The position numbers were made by a program, and so were the translations under genes. From a virus, in the IMG/VR virus record IMGVR_UViG_3300009285_002240, positions 1 to 29,243 of that record: 29,243 nucleotides of DNA, one strand, 5' to 3'. Shown here piece by piece: positions 7,161 through 15,763 of the stretch. Under the pieces are notes generated by a model, which did no database searches, was not told the origin of the DNA, and saw only the letters and a program-made list of their open reading frames with translations. Each line of letters begins with the position of its first letter. The first letter of the stretch is position 1.

Positions 7161-10100
7161 TTGAGTGAGTTCTGGCAGAGTAAGTCTGGTATATTGGAAG
7201 ATGAACTCAATAAAGCTAAGGTTAACTGGCGTCCTCGAACACGTCCTGTCTGGCAGCCTAAAGAAATTTCGCCCGAAGAACCTATCTCAACAATTCCAGA
7301 AATAACTCCTGAAGAAACCAAGTGGTACGAAAAGCCTAAAGAACTCTTTGAGACAGGTGAAGAAAAACTGGCCGAGGGTATTTCCAAAGTCCCTCTTTTA
7401 CCCAAAGTACTAGAACCTGTAGGCAAGGCGTTTAATTGGGTTTATGAAAACCTGGAGAAACCGTTTGCCGCTATTATCACCTCTCCCTTCAGTCCTGACC
7501 TAACGTGGAAACAGGGAGAGTCTTTTATTCAGCATACGAAGAGAGAGTATGACGCATGGGATGCTCCGGCTTATATAAAAGGTGCCGCCGAATTTGCTAT
7601 GCCGCTATGGTGGATTCCCTGGTTTGGTTGGGCGGCTAAGGGAGCAAAGGCTCTTGGAGTGGGTGGCAAACTCGCTTCTAAAATGGCTAAAACCGTTACT
7701 AGGATTTCAGAGAAGGGGTTGCCGAAAGGGGAATTACTGGACAAAGTTCTCTTTAAGTCCAATCGTTTTACAAGGGCATTAGAAAATGTCCCTATTGTGA
7801 ATAAGATAGTCAAATTAGTAGGTGGTGAAGCGGCGTTTGCTCATCCTACTTCCCCCAATCCTTTACAGATTACCCGCAGATCCTTGGTTAAATCGGGATT
7901 CATCAATGATATGAGAAACGGGATTAAAGGGCTTTTAGTTCCTAAGCTTCAGGTTTTGGGGGATTCGGGTAAAATCTTAGGTATGGACTCAAAAGGTGTT
8001 GTCTCAAATATTTTAGATACATCCGGCAAGTCTCAATATCTCTATGACGTGTTAGAAGGGGCTATCAAGAATAAAGACAACTACAAATTTTTGACTAAGG
8101 AATCTGAAAAGTACGTCGATACTTTGAGAGATTCTTTGAATGAAATTTATACATTAGCCCGCAAAGAGGGCGTGAAAGTCCCTAAAGCTACGATAGTTCA
8201 CAGGATCGTCAAAGGTAAAACTAATCTCGATACTTTAAAATATGAAGCTACTGAAACAGGTTCTTACTTTGAGAAGTTGAGGACTCACCCTTTAATGAAA
8301 GAGGGTGTTGAGGCTGGCGTGGATTATGGCTTAAACATCGATGAATCTTTATCTTCCACGATAGACCACTACATCAAGGCGATTTCAAAAAAGAGGTTTG
8401 AAAAGGAAGTTGCCCCGCTCGGCCGTACTCCTAAACAAATGTGGGACTCTACTTCTGAAGGCGTGGAACTGGCACTACTGCATAATGAAAAGAATGCCGG
8501 GCAGATTTTCTTAAAAGAAGAGCGCTTGGCTGAACTGATAAAAGAAAAGACAGATTTTATCAAACACTATCAGGGACAACAGATACTTGGCGAGAACATG
8601 GCTAAGTTTCATATGCATCCTGTATTTAAAAACAAAATATTCCCCAAAGAAGTCGTCAAGACCGCGGAAAAGATTTTAAACGATGAAGGTCAAAAGTGGT
8701 TGCAATCGACAGCCAATCTTTCAGGGACTTCCAGAATGTTAACCGCATCCCTTGACTTGTCAGCCCCATTTATTCAGGGTGCTACCACGTGGGCTTTGAA
8801 CCCTTTAGCCTGGGGAAAAGCTGTTAAGGGGATGTTCGAGTTTACTATAAATCCTAAGAACTACTACAAGTATTTGGATAGTCCTGAAATTGCCGCAATT
8901 CGCCAAGAACGTATTTTAGCCGGAGGTTCATCGACTACATTTGAGTATTTCAATGCTCTCGCTCCTTTACAAAGAGCGGCTGGCAAAATCCCCGGTATCG
9001 GCGGGGGATTGCAGAAAGCCATCGGTGAGACATGGGGGAGAGCAGAGACTGCTTTCACAGGCTTTGGGGAAGTAGCAAGGAATGAACTCTGGAAGGCCAT
9101 GAGAACAGGTAAGAACGCACCTGAAGAACTCATGGACTTAGCCCGGACAATAGACAGAATGACAGGAGTGATGAGTACTGAAGCGTTAGCTATAGGAAGG
9201 ACGCAACAGGATTTTGAAAATGCCTTTGTGTTCTTTGCCCCTCGATACACACGAGCAGGGCTTTCATTTGTAGGTGATGCTTTAAAGAAAGGTATGCCGG
9301 GGGATGTAGCCAGAAAATCTCTAGGTTCTCTCATGGCCTCCGGTCTGACTTTCTATTACGGGGCGGCAAAGGTGTTAGGGCAACAACCTGATTTAAATCC
9401 AAATTCAGGCAGATTCTTGACTCTTAAAGTCGGTGATTCCCATGTGGGTATAGGCGGTATCATGGTGTCTCTGTTAAGGTTAGGTTATGACATCAGCGAG
9501 ACCGCCATAGAAGACCCGCAGAATCTGCTAAAACCAATCAACGCCGGACATTTAAACAGGGTTGACAATCCCTTTATTAAATGGTTGTATTCAAGGACTG
9601 CTCCGGTAACATCTACTTTAGTCGGGGGTATAGTAGAGCAAGCGGATTACTTCGGTGAACCCTTTGAGAGTGTGCAGGATTGGGGAAAATTCGTCTTAGA
9701 TAAAGTAATCCCTATCGCTGTTCAAGGGGCTATGGAACAGCCTGGCGTGGTTTCAGTAGCATCTCAATTCGGAGGTTTAAGACAATTTCCTAAATCAGCA
9801 TGGGAACTCCTGGATGAAGAACGGGACAGGATCGCGATAAGGGATTTCCAGCAACCTTATGATAATCTTAACGATCTTAATAAGATGAAAGTCGATAAGA
9901 CAGACATAATCAGGAAGATTCAGAAAGATGTTGATTCAAGTACCGTTTCCAGAGGGGATGCTTTAAGTGTCTCATTTCTTAATAGAGAAAGGGAAAGAGA
10001 AGGTGCGCGGCAGGTCTACGAAGATACCCTGTGGAATTTACAAAAGGCTGTAGAAGATGGTGTTATTGACGGGGTTAAATTCAGGGAAGAGATGCAGAAC

Positions 10101-10595
10101 GCCGGCTATGGATTGGGAGTGACCTATAAACACATCGATAAACAATATCCGGACGTCACGGAAGTCTTTGAAAAACCTCGTAATTTAAAAGATAAGAACA
10201 TCGGTGACATAGCCTACTCTGAATTCGCAGGCAGATTATATGGAGAAAATGAGTTTGTCGATAAGTATGGCTTATTCCAATTCGATAAGTATAATCAGTT
10301 CATAGTAGGCTTTAGGCAAAAATGGGGAGAGGAAGTCTATCAATACGTGCAGGATATTAAACGTGAGCGGGATTCCAACTTACCTCCGTTGGCCAAACAG
10401 TACAATGAGGCCAAAGAAATACTGAAACCCTATTGGGCGGTTCAGGATGAAGTTCTCAAAATGTTCAATCTTTCCCCGGATAAGCTGGAACTATACCCTA
10501 AAATACAACGAGTCATCACCAAAATGCGCAAACAGATGAGGGCGAGTAATCCGCAGATAGCGCAGGCGTATGATTTGTTCTACTCTCAATCCTGA
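7161..10595 (+). CDS. Giant 1144-residue internal/ejected virion protein candidate
   Basis: The largest gene of the window, starting at TTG two bases after the previous stop, with GGCGAGGG upstream. Hydrophobic or amphipathic stretches that could contact membrane occur near residues 140-170 (FAMPLWWIPWFGWAAKGAKA) and in the middle (SLMASGLTFYYGAAKVLG). A central segment with DLARTIDRMTG and VFFAPRYTRAG recalls LPD38-like regions of phage polyvalent proteins, seen by eye only. The C-terminal 250 residues are charged and helical. Position between portal and scaffold, size and lack of enzyme motifs favour a DNA-ejection protein as in podoviruses. A tape measure is less likely because tail genes lie far downstream. 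Confidence 0.7.
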   Translation: MSEFWQSKSGILEDELNKAKVNWRPRTRPVWQPKEISPEEPISTIPEITPEETKWYEKPKELFETGEEKLAEGISKVPLLPKVLEPVGKAFNWVYENLEKPFAAIITSPFSPDLTWKQGESFIQHTKREYDAWDAPAYIKGAAEFAMPLWWIPWFGWAAKGAKALGVGGKLASKMAKTVTRISEKGLPKGELLDKVLFKSNRFTRALENVPIVNKIVKLVGGEAAFAHPTSPNPLQITRRSLVKSGFINDMRNGIKGLLVPKLQVLGDSGKILGMDSKGVVSNILDTSGKSQYLYDVLEGAIKNKDNYKFLTKESEKYVDTLRDSLNEIYTLARKEGVKVPKATIVHRIVKGKTNLDTLKYEATETGSYFEKLRTHPLMKEGVEAGVDYGLNIDESLSSTIDHYIKAISKKRFEKEVAPLGRTPKQMWDSTSEGVELALLHNEKNAGQIFLKEERLAELIKEKTDFIKHYQGQQILGENMAKFHMHPVFKNKIFPKEVVKTAEKILNDEGQKWLQSTANLSGTSRMLTASLDLSAPFIQGATTWALNPLAWGKAVKGMFEFTINPKNYYKYLDSPEIAAIRQERILAGGSSTTFEYFNALAPLQRAAGKIPGIGGGLQKAIGETWGRAETAFTGFGEVARNELWKAMRTGKNAPEELMDLARTIDRMTGVMSTEALAIGRTQQDFENAFVFFAPRYTRAGLSFVGDALKKGMPGDVARKSLGSLMASGLTFYYGAAKVLGQQPDLNPNSGRFLTLKVGDSHVGIGGIMVSLLRLGYDISETAIEDPQNLLKPINAGHLNRVDNPFIKWLYSRTAPVTSTLVGGIVEQADYFGEPFESVQDWGKFVLDKVIPIAVQGAMEQPGVVSVASQFGGLRQFPKSAWELLDEERDRIAIRDFQQPYDNLNDLNKMKVDKTDIIRKIQKDVDSSTVSRGDALSVSFLNREREREGARQVYEDTLWNLQKAVEDGVIDGVKFREEMQNAGYGLGVTYKHIDKQYPDVTEVFEKPRNLKDKNIGDIAYSEFAGRLYGENEFVDKYGLFQFDKYNQFIVGFRQKWGEEVYQYVQDIKRERDSNLPPLAKQYNEAKEILKPYWAVQDEVLKMFNLSPDKLELYPKIQRVITKMRKQMRASNPQIAQAYDLFYSQS

Positions 10596-10606
10596 AAAAA
10601 ACGATG

Positions 10607-10615
10607 TGCTAAAAT
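10607..10615 (+). promoter_or_regulatory. Extended -10 promoter, leaderless geometry
   Basis: TGCTAAAAT (hexamer 10610-10615) lies just after the giant virion gene. The ATG of the DUF2292-type gene is at 10624, eight bases after the hexamer, with no ribosome site between them. No -35 was seen. The sequence matches those at 1452 and 19749 closely (TGTGnTAAAATA). Confidence 0.5.
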
Positions 10616-10623
10616 ATATATAG

Positions 10624-10761
10624 ATGACCAAAGAACTTTCGGAAAAAGAAATAAGGCTAATCGAACTGTTAAGGAAAGTTCCGTTTGGCAATGTCACCAT
10701 CCTTATGCAGAACGGGCAACCTTACAGGATTGAGAAGATGACCGAAAGCATCATCTTGTAA
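10624..10761 (+). CDS. DUF2292-type small protein
   Basis: A 45-residue protein reading MTKELSEKEIRLIELLRKV, then PFGNVTILMQNGQPYRIEKM, ending TESIIL. The order helix, PFG, V-x-I-x-(V/M)-Q-x-G-x-P-x-R-I-E-x(3)-ESI is the pattern of the DUF2292 family, small beta-strand proteins found in many anaerobes and Firmicutes; the match is by memory of the family. Function is unknown. It has its own extended -10 promoter, apparently no leader, and a terminator 45 bases after its stop, so it seems to be a stand-alone unit between two structural blocks. Confidence 0.75.
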   Translation: MTKELSEKEIRLIELLRKVPFGNVTILMQNGQPYRIEKMTESIIL

Positions 10762-10804
10762 TTTAACAACTGAATAACCTTAGATACTTTCGCTACTGAA
10801 AAAC

Positions 10805-10833
10805 AGGGCGTACTCAAAAGGTACGCCTTTTTT
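10805..10833 (+). terminator. Intrinsic terminator or attenuator before the scaffold gene
   Basis: Stem GGCGTAC (10807-10813), 7-base loop, GTACGCC (10821-10827), then TTTTTT. It closes the DUF2292 unit but also lies inside the late operon, 25 bases before the scaffold start, so it must be read through or another promoter must exist. Block ACTGAAAAACAGG before the stem and TTTTTTATTG after it recur at 19774-19810. Confidence 0.85.
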
Positions 10834-10858
10834 ATTGTCTAAAAATAGGAGGGTTTAA

Positions 10859-11587
10859 ATGACTACGGATAATACCAATGACGTAAAACCGCCAGAGGTA
10901 AATCTTAACGAAGAACTTGAAAGGTTAAAGTCTGAAAGCAAGGCTAAAGAGGCCGAACTTCAGAAGATGAAAAGCACTGAACAGGGATTAAGGGGTTCTT
11001 TGCAGGAGAAGGACCGGCAGTTAAAAGAGCAAACCAGCCTTCGGGACGAAATTACAAGCTTGAGAGATTCGCAAAAAATCTTCGCCGCCATGCTTGCTGA
11101 AAAGGAAGGACTATCTGATGAAGTCGATCCTCAAAAGAAAGCCAACCTTTTAAAGAAGTTTGACGAGATAGAAGAAAACCGGAAGAAACAGGAAGTTCTC
11201 AACAAGCAAAAAGCAGAAACCGAAGAATACAACCGCAAAGCTGACGCTATCTACAAAGAAGCAAAGGAACTTTTTAAAGACGATGAGGATAAAGTTGCCG
11301 ATGTAGAGGCTTATTTACGAGCTGGGCAGGTAGAGTTAGCGCAACGGAAAGTAGAAAGAGCGAGGACATCAGTGGAAAAACCGAAGGAAGTAAATATCGA
11401 AGAACTCACAAAACAAATCAAAATCGATGCCGAGAAGGAAATACTCAAAAAGTACAACCTCCTTAAAGTCGAGGACGGTTTGCCGGGTGGAGCAAACAAG
11501 AGCTTCGCAGAAATCGAAAAGGGATATGTTGAAAACACAGTCTCTAAAGCTGACTACGAAGCTGCCAGGAAAAAACGAAATCTATAG
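10859..11587 (+). CDS. Capsid scaffolding protein
   Basis: A 242-residue, highly charged, almost wholly helical protein with coiled-coil heptads over residues 12-60 and 90-135 and few aromatics. This is the composition of phage scaffolds, which template prohead assembly and are then released. It lies directly before the major capsid gene (12-base gap), the canonical place. A strong AGGAGGG precedes the ATG. The C-terminal KADYEAARKKRNL gives the basic end by which scaffolds often contact coat protein. No protease domain is visible. Confidence 0.85.
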   Translation: MTTDNTNDVKPPEVNLNEELERLKSESKAKEAELQKMKSTEQGLRGSLQEKDRQLKEQTSLRDEITSLRDSQKIFAAMLAEKEGLSDEVDPQKKANLLKKFDEIEENRKKQEVLNKQKAETEEYNRKADAIYKEAKELFKDDEDKVADVEAYLRAGQVELAQRKVERARTSVEKPKEVNIEELTKQIKIDAEKEILKKYNLLKVEDGLPGGANKSFAEIEKGYVENTVSKADYEAARKKRNL

Positions 11588-11598
11588 GAGGTAAATAA

Positions 11599-12456
11599 AT
11601 GGCGTATACAATTGCCACTGATTTGGCTGCGGGTCAAATCGCTATGATAGGCGAAGCTCGTTTCACACTTGAACACGATGTTGTGTTAGACGGGCTTTTT
11701 ACCAAAGCAACTCTCGAAAAGGGGGAGAAGTCAAAGTTCTATCCCAAGTTCGGCTCAGTCACGGCCAGCGATTTGACCGATGGCGTAGACATGACCGACG
11801 CCCAATCATTAACCATCACCGGCACGACTCACATTACAGACGAAGCCGGCTGCAAAGTGATCGTCACGAAGAAACTTGTCCAACAGCTTAAAGAGGACAC
11901 ATTCAGGGCTACCGGGAAAATAATCGGCAACGCCATGAGAAAGAAAATAGAGACAGACGGTCTCGGTCTTTTCAGCGGCCTTGCAAACGGCTTGGGGAGT
12001 TCCGGCACTACTTTCTCTATCGCCTATATGCAGGCTGCCGTCACGCAAATGTACGGCCAATCCGAACCTGCCCCCGATCCTATTTACGCAGTCCTGCATC
12101 CCTATACCTATCACGACATCAAAACCAATCTCGCCATCCCCGGCACTTCCAATATGCCCGAAGGTATTCAGGGTTCAGCTTTACAGGGTAAATGGAGAGG
12201 GAATGAACCATTGTACGGTGTTCCTATCTTTATCGCGGGTAACATCGACAACTCAACCGCCGCCGCTACCTACAGCGCTATCTTCTCCAAGATGGCTTTC
12301 ATCTACCTGGTGGGCTGGGAACCGGAACAGTGGATAGAAGAGGACAAATCCCTGCGAGGATGGGAAATCGGAATCGTGGCCGACTACGCTTGTGTCGAAG
12401 AGGATGACGGTTACGGCCGCTATCTCTTATTCGATGCTACCGCGCCGACCAGCTAA
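11599..12456 (+). CDS. Major capsid protein (HK97-like fold expected)
   Basis: A 285-residue protein after a strong AGGAGG. It begins MAYTIATDLAAGQ and has an early strand-rich segment with a loop (TLEKGEKSKFYPKFG), a helix near residues 88-120 (VTKKLVQQLKEDTFRATGKI) and a C-terminal beta region with GWEIGIVADYACVEEDD. Size, position after the scaffold and this helix/beta layout fit a phage coat protein; hundreds of copies form the shell. The codon use (many GCC/ACC/CTC) is more GC-rich than flanking genes, as expected of a highly expressed product. Confidence 0.85.
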   Translation: MAYTIATDLAAGQIAMIGEARFTLEHDVVLDGLFTKATLEKGEKSKFYPKFGSVTASDLTDGVDMTDAQSLTITGTTHITDEAGCKVIVTKKLVQQLKEDTFRATGKIIGNAMRKKIETDGLGLFSGLANGLGSSGTTFSIAYMQAAVTQMYGQSEPAPDPIYAVLHPYTYHDIKTNLAIPGTSNMPEGIQGSALQGKWRGNEPLYGVPIFIAGNIDNSTAAATYSAIFSKMAFIYLVGWEPEQWIEEDKSLRGWEIGIVADYACVEEDDGYGRYLLFDATAPTS

Positions 12457-12473
12457 ATAAAGGAGAAATCAAA

Positions 12474-12755
12474 ATGGGACTATCAGATACGGACATTACT
12501 AAAAACATCTTTCGCATCGGGGAAAGTCGCCAGAGGTCTATTTACTACCGGCCGGACGGGACTCCGACTAAACCCCTTCCCTCCGACCTGGAAGGGCAAC
12601 TTCACTATCTGGGGAAGGGTTTTACACTTAACAAAAAGGGTAGTACACCTAACAGGTGTCCGTATTGTGAATTTGTTGCACAAAATGCGCTTGGGCTGCG
12701 AACGCATCTAAACAAACACGTAGCCGAATCTAAAATCGAGGAGGAATCTAAATGA
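12474..12755 (+). CDS. Capsid-adjacent protein with a C2H2 zinc finger
   Basis: A 93-residue protein. The N-terminal part carries YYRPDGTPTKPLPSD and YLGKGFTL, a pattern seen by memory in phage proteins near capsid genes. Residues 62-82 form a textbook C2H2 finger: C62-x2-C65-x12-H78-x3-H82, with hydrophobic residues at usual positions (F67, L76). Zinc should be bound; DNA binding is possible but single fingers also mediate protein contacts. GGAG lies upstream of the ATG. The end overlaps the next start by 4 bases. It lies between coat and capsid-associated genes, so it may act during head assembly or late regulation. Confidence 0.75.
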   Translation: MGLSDTDITKNIFRIGESRQRSIYYRPDGTPTKPLPSDLEGQLHYLGKGFTLNKKGSTPNRCPYCEFVAQNALGLRTHLNKHVAESKIEEESK

Positions 12756-13597
12756 GTTTTCCGTACACCGTACCATTAACGGATAAAGAAGTGCGTACAC
12801 CTACCACAACTCAACGCGCCCCTTTGGGGACTCGCGGAGCTACGCCTGACGGCAGAATCTTCAGGTATGCCAAGAACGGGGCTACCGCTCTCACTAAGGG
12901 GCTTCTCTGCCAGGGTAAGGTTCAAACTACCGCATGGAGCAACACCACCGCTTCGTATATCTCTACGGCCTTCCTGACGGAACTCGGCACGACAGATATT
13001 GCGGCCGGTACTACTTACCTTCATCTCACGGCTACCGGCGATACAGACCTGACCGTTACCAAAGACCTCTTTAAAGAGGGATGGATTTGGGTTTCGGGGA
13101 CAGCTACCTCCGCCGGGCAGTTGATGAAAATCAAGACCAACAATGTAGCTTCATCCGGCTCTACCGGTTACTCCGCAACAGGCGGCCAACTTTATGTTGA
13201 GTTTGAAGCTGGTTATGCTTTGAGCGACCCGATAGATACCGCCGCTGAAGTCTCCGTATGCGAGAACGAATACGATGGCGTTGTGGTGAGCGCGACTACT
13301 GCCACTGCTGAACTCGTAGGTGTTCCTGCTGTTAACGTTGCCGCCTCCAGGTACTTCTGGATTCAGACATGGGGGCCCTGCGCCATGAAGTCCGAGGCCG
13401 AAGCTATCACCTCCGGCAAGACTGTCTGGAATTCTACTCAAACTGCCGGCTGCATTCAGGGTGTCACCGGTTCTACCGATATTACCGGCACTGATGCAAT
13501 CGCCGGAGGCATAGTGGGTAGGATTGTGCAGTCCTCGGCTGATGCTGTTCTCCAGGCTTCCTGTAACATTCTTGTCCATCTGACTCTCGCCCCGTAA
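12752..13597 (+). CDS. Capsid-associated (decoration-type) beta protein
   Basis: A 281-residue, Thr/Ala/Gly/Ser-rich, beta-strand-rich protein. Its N-terminal layout (LGTRGATPDGRIFRYAKNGATALTKG split over residues 25-52) resembles a family found next to phage major capsid genes. ATGAG overlaps the preceding stop. Likely a capsid decoration or stabilising protein on the virion surface. If the virion is glycosylated by the downstream cassette, this Ser/Thr-rich protein is a plausible acceptor, but that is speculation. Confidence 0.7.
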   Translation: MSFPYTVPLTDKEVRTPTTTQRAPLGTRGATPDGRIFRYAKNGATALTKGLLCQGKVQTTAWSNTTASYISTAFLTELGTTDIAAGTTYLHLTATGDTDLTVTKDLFKEGWIWVSGTATSAGQLMKIKTNNVASSGSTGYSATGGQLYVEFEAGYALSDPIDTAAEVSVCENEYDGVVVSATTATAELVGVPAVNVAASRYFWIQTWGPCAMKSEAEAITSGKTVWNSTQTAGCIQGVTGSTDITGTDAIAGGIVGRIVQSSADAVLQASCNILVHLTLAP

Positions 13598-13611
13598 GAA
13601 CAAAAGGCTTG

Positions 13612-13637
13612 GGAGGGTGTGCCTTTAAACACCCTCC
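13612..13637 (+). terminator. Stable hairpin between the head genes and the sugar cassette
   Basis: A 9-bp perfect stem GGAGGGTGT / ACACCCTCC with an 8-base loop, 15 bases after the previous stop. It lacks a T-run (AATTAAAG follows), so it may be a weak terminator, an mRNA-stability hairpin or a processing site that lowers expression of the downstream enzymes relative to coat genes. Confidence 0.6.
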
Positions 13638-13659
13638 AATTAAAGAAAGGAATATTTGC

Positions 13660-14127
13660 ATGATTACAATAAGACCTGCTACAGAAGCAGACATACCTCT
13701 TGTGTTTGCGTGGCGCAATAAACCTGAAGTCTATCAGGGTTTTTACTCTCAAAAATCCTCTCTAAACTATTTCGAACATCTCAACTGGTGGTATTCTCGC
13801 CCTCATTCATGGCATATGTTCATTATTATGCTCGATGAAAAACCTATCGGGCTAATCAATATAGGTCAATGTGAACACTGGTCTCCGGAACTAGGTTGGA
13901 TGATAGGCGAGACTGAATATTGGAGCAAGGGTTATTGCCAGGAAGCTCTTAAATTAGTGTTTGAATGGCTTAAAGAGAGAGGTTACAAACACTGTCATAC
14001 AACTATTAAATGGGACAATGAAGCAAGTGGACACTTAGCTTGGAAATTGGGATTTGTCCTACAGGGCGAAGCGAGAGAAGGAGAATCATGGCTAACGAAA
14101 AACCTGACGACAAATTACCTGATCTAA
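13660..14127 (+). CDS. GNAT N-acetyltransferase (PseH-like position in sugar cassette)
   Basis: A 155-residue GNAT enzyme. MITIRPATEADIPLVFAWRN is the usual first strand/helix; the acetyl-CoA site is ELGWMIGETEYWSKGYCQEA (about residues 76-95), followed by the HTTIKWDNEASGHLAWKLGF motif B region. This RimJ/PseH-like type acetylates amino groups on proteins or nucleotide-sugars. With dehydratase and aminotransferase in the same cassette, acetylation of a 4-amino-4,6-dideoxy sugar nucleotide is the best guess. AAAGGAA precedes the ATG; an in-frame GTG at 13609 lies in the hairpin and is rejected. It overlaps the next gene by 40 bases. Confidence 0.85.
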   Translation: MITIRPATEADIPLVFAWRNKPEVYQGFYSQKSSLNYFEHLNWWYSRPHSWHMFIIMLDEKPIGLINIGQCEHWSPELGWMIGETEYWSKGYCQEALKLVFEWLKERGYKHCHTTIKWDNEASGHLAWKLGFVLQGEAREGESWLTKNLTTNYLI

Positions 14128-14957
14128 ATTACAAGGTAAGGGAAATCAAACACTTAAGAGGGCTGGGAAACTTCGACAGCGAAGTTGATTTGATGATCGA
14201 AAGGATGAATAAAATCAAACCTTTCAGAGAAAAAGAGTTAATCATCGAAGCAATGGGAGCTACCAGGGCGGAGTGTCCCTTTGACTGTGAAACATGGGCT
14301 TGTAATATGGGTTACTGGCAAATTTTCCAACTGGATGGACACTTTTCGAAAATCTTTTTGACTCATGCACAAGTGAGAGATGTAAACGGTAAACCTGCTT
14401 TTAATTGGGATGAGTTCAATAAATTGGCAAAAAAGGGTATTACAGTCTATAACACTCACAAAGTCAAAGGTCTCAATTCAAAGATGTACCCGTATAAGCG
14501 GCTGTCTCAAAAGTTCAACACAGACTATTTCTCCAACACAATTTCATACATGGTAGCTTTAGCTTTAGACGAGGGCTATAAAAAGATAAGTCTGTATGGC
14601 TGTGACATGATGACCAGAAGCGAATACGCCTGGGAGAAGGGCGGAATCGAATACTGGTTAGGCAGAGGGGAAGGTAAAGGTAAAAATGACCCTAATTATG
14701 TTGAGATCAAAGTTTGCGATGGTTCTACTCTTTTAAAGACCATCACGGGCAAACCCTACGGAATGAAATACTTCAATCTAAAAGACATTGACCCTACCGG
14801 GGAATTGAGAAAAAAAGTTAAAGCAGCAGTCCCGCCGACTACTTCAACAGGTTTTATGTACGAAGACCCCATCAGACCCCCCGATCCTCAAATGACTCCA
14901 TATGTCTCTATTGTGGCTGAAACATTCGGTAATGCGGGAAGACCGGCAAACAAATGA
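14088..14957 (+). CDS. Maf/DUF115-like protein, possible glycosyltransferase
   Basis: A 289-residue protein; ATG 14088 follows AGAAGGAG and is chosen over an in-frame ATG at 14040. A Rossmann-like core is suggested by ELIIEAMGATR, an ACNMGYW segment, NTISYMVALALDEGYKKISL and YGCDM, followed by SEYAWEKGGIEYWLG. This is a family met in several phages. Its core strand-helix-strand resembles DUF115/Maf and sialyltransferase-like proteins. Maf enzymes put nonulosonic acids on flagellin Ser/Thr, so a transferase role is attractive, but the family is also known without such cassettes and catalytic residues are not established. It overlaps the dehydratase by 4 bases. Confidence 0.6.
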   Translation: MANEKPDDKLPDLNYKVREIKHLRGLGNFDSEVDLMIERMNKIKPFREKELIIEAMGATRAECPFDCETWACNMGYWQIFQLDGHFSKIFLTHAQVRDVNGKPAFNWDEFNKLAKKGITVYNTHKVKGLNSKMYPYKRLSQKFNTDYFSNTISYMVALALDEGYKKISLYGCDMMTRSEYAWEKGGIEYWLGRGEGKGKNDPNYVEIKVCDGSTLLKTITGKPYGMKYFNLKDIDPTGELRKKVKAAVPPTTSTGFMYEDPIRPPDPQMTPYVSIVAETFGNAGRPANK

Positions 14958-15763
14958 ACTATCTAATCACCGGTGGGACTGGCACTCTCGGGACTGCATT
15001 AACCAGGTATCTTTTAAAAAAAGACGCCCAAACAATACGCATTTATTCAAGAAATGAATACTCTCAAGTTGAAATGCAGCGTGAACTAAACGACCCAAGA
15101 TTAAGGTTTCTGATAGGGGATATTAGAGACTTTAACAGGTTAAAAAGAGCCATGTCCGGTGTAGATTACGTGATTCATTGCGCAGCTTTAAAGCACGTTC
15201 CGGTCTGTGAGTACAATCCTATCGAAGCTATCAAAACAAATGTAGACGGAGCGGTGAACGTTATTGATTCCGCTATCGACTGCGGAGTTAAAAAGGTCAT
15301 TAACATTTCATCTGATAAAGCCGTCTACCCGATTAATTTATATGGGGCTACCAAACTATCCGCGGAAAAACTCTTTATCTACTCCAATATCTACGGTAAA
15401 GACCGTACCTTATTTTCATGTATCAGGTTCGGTAATATCTGGGGTTCCAAAGGTTCGGTTATTCCCTTGTGGATGAGGCAAAGGGAAACAGGAACTCTAA
15501 CATTGACCGATAAGGAAATGACCAGATATTGGATAGATATTGACGATGCCTGTAATTATGTGAGATATTTTCTTGACATTATGAAGGGTGGAGAGATATT
15601 CATACCTAAGATGAAAGAAAGAACGATGGAAGAAATCGCTCACGAAATCGCCCCGGAATGTAAATTAAAAATCATCGGTACCAGGTTTGGGGAAAAACTA
15701 GCTGAAAGACTCTGGACTGATGAAGAACAAACAAAAGATATGGGGGCGTATTACGTAATATGA
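14954..15763 (+). CDS. UDP-GlcNAc 4,6-dehydratase-like SDR (PseB/FlaA1/CapD type)
   Basis: A 269-residue extended short-chain dehydrogenase. NAD(P) motif GGTGTLG at residues 7-13; D56 and R58 in GDIRD; CAALKHVP at 76-83. The active site is D121-K122 ... Y130-x3-K134 in SSDKAVYPINLYGATK, the spacing of FlaA1/PseB, inverting dehydratases that make UDP-2-acetamido-2,6-dideoxy-hexos-4-ulose. The general CapD-like fold is secure; substrate is inferred. It is shorter than typical PseB (about 330 residues), lacking part of the C-terminal region. It probably performs the first step of the cassette's sugar pathway and is coupled by 4-base overlaps on both sides. Confidence 0.88.
   Translation: MNYLITGGTGTLGTALTRYLLKKDAQTIRIYSRNEYSQVEMQRELNDPRLRFLIGDIRDFNRLKRAMSGVDYVIHCAALKHVPVCEYNPIEAIKTNVDGAVNVIDSAIDCGVKKVINISSDKAVYPINLYGATKLSAEKLFIYSNIYGKDRTLFSCIRFGNIWGSKGSVIPLWMRQRETGTLTLTDKEMTRYWIDIDDACNYVRYFLDIMKGGEIFIPKMKERTMEEIAHEIAPECKLKIIGTRFGEKLAERLWTDEEQTKDMGAYYVI

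Noticed and set aside
8864-9334. 156-codon antisense ORF
   Set aside because: Lies wholly inside the giant virion gene; no ribosome site, low-complexity product, mirror of a strongly coding frame.
12645-12659. Perfect 6-bp hairpin ACACCT-aac-AGGTGT
   Set aside because: Inside the zinc-finger gene with no T-run; probably chance in coding sequence.
13151-13603. 150-codon antisense ORF
   Set aside because: Shadow of the capsid-associated beta protein; Gly/Ser-rich product without motif.
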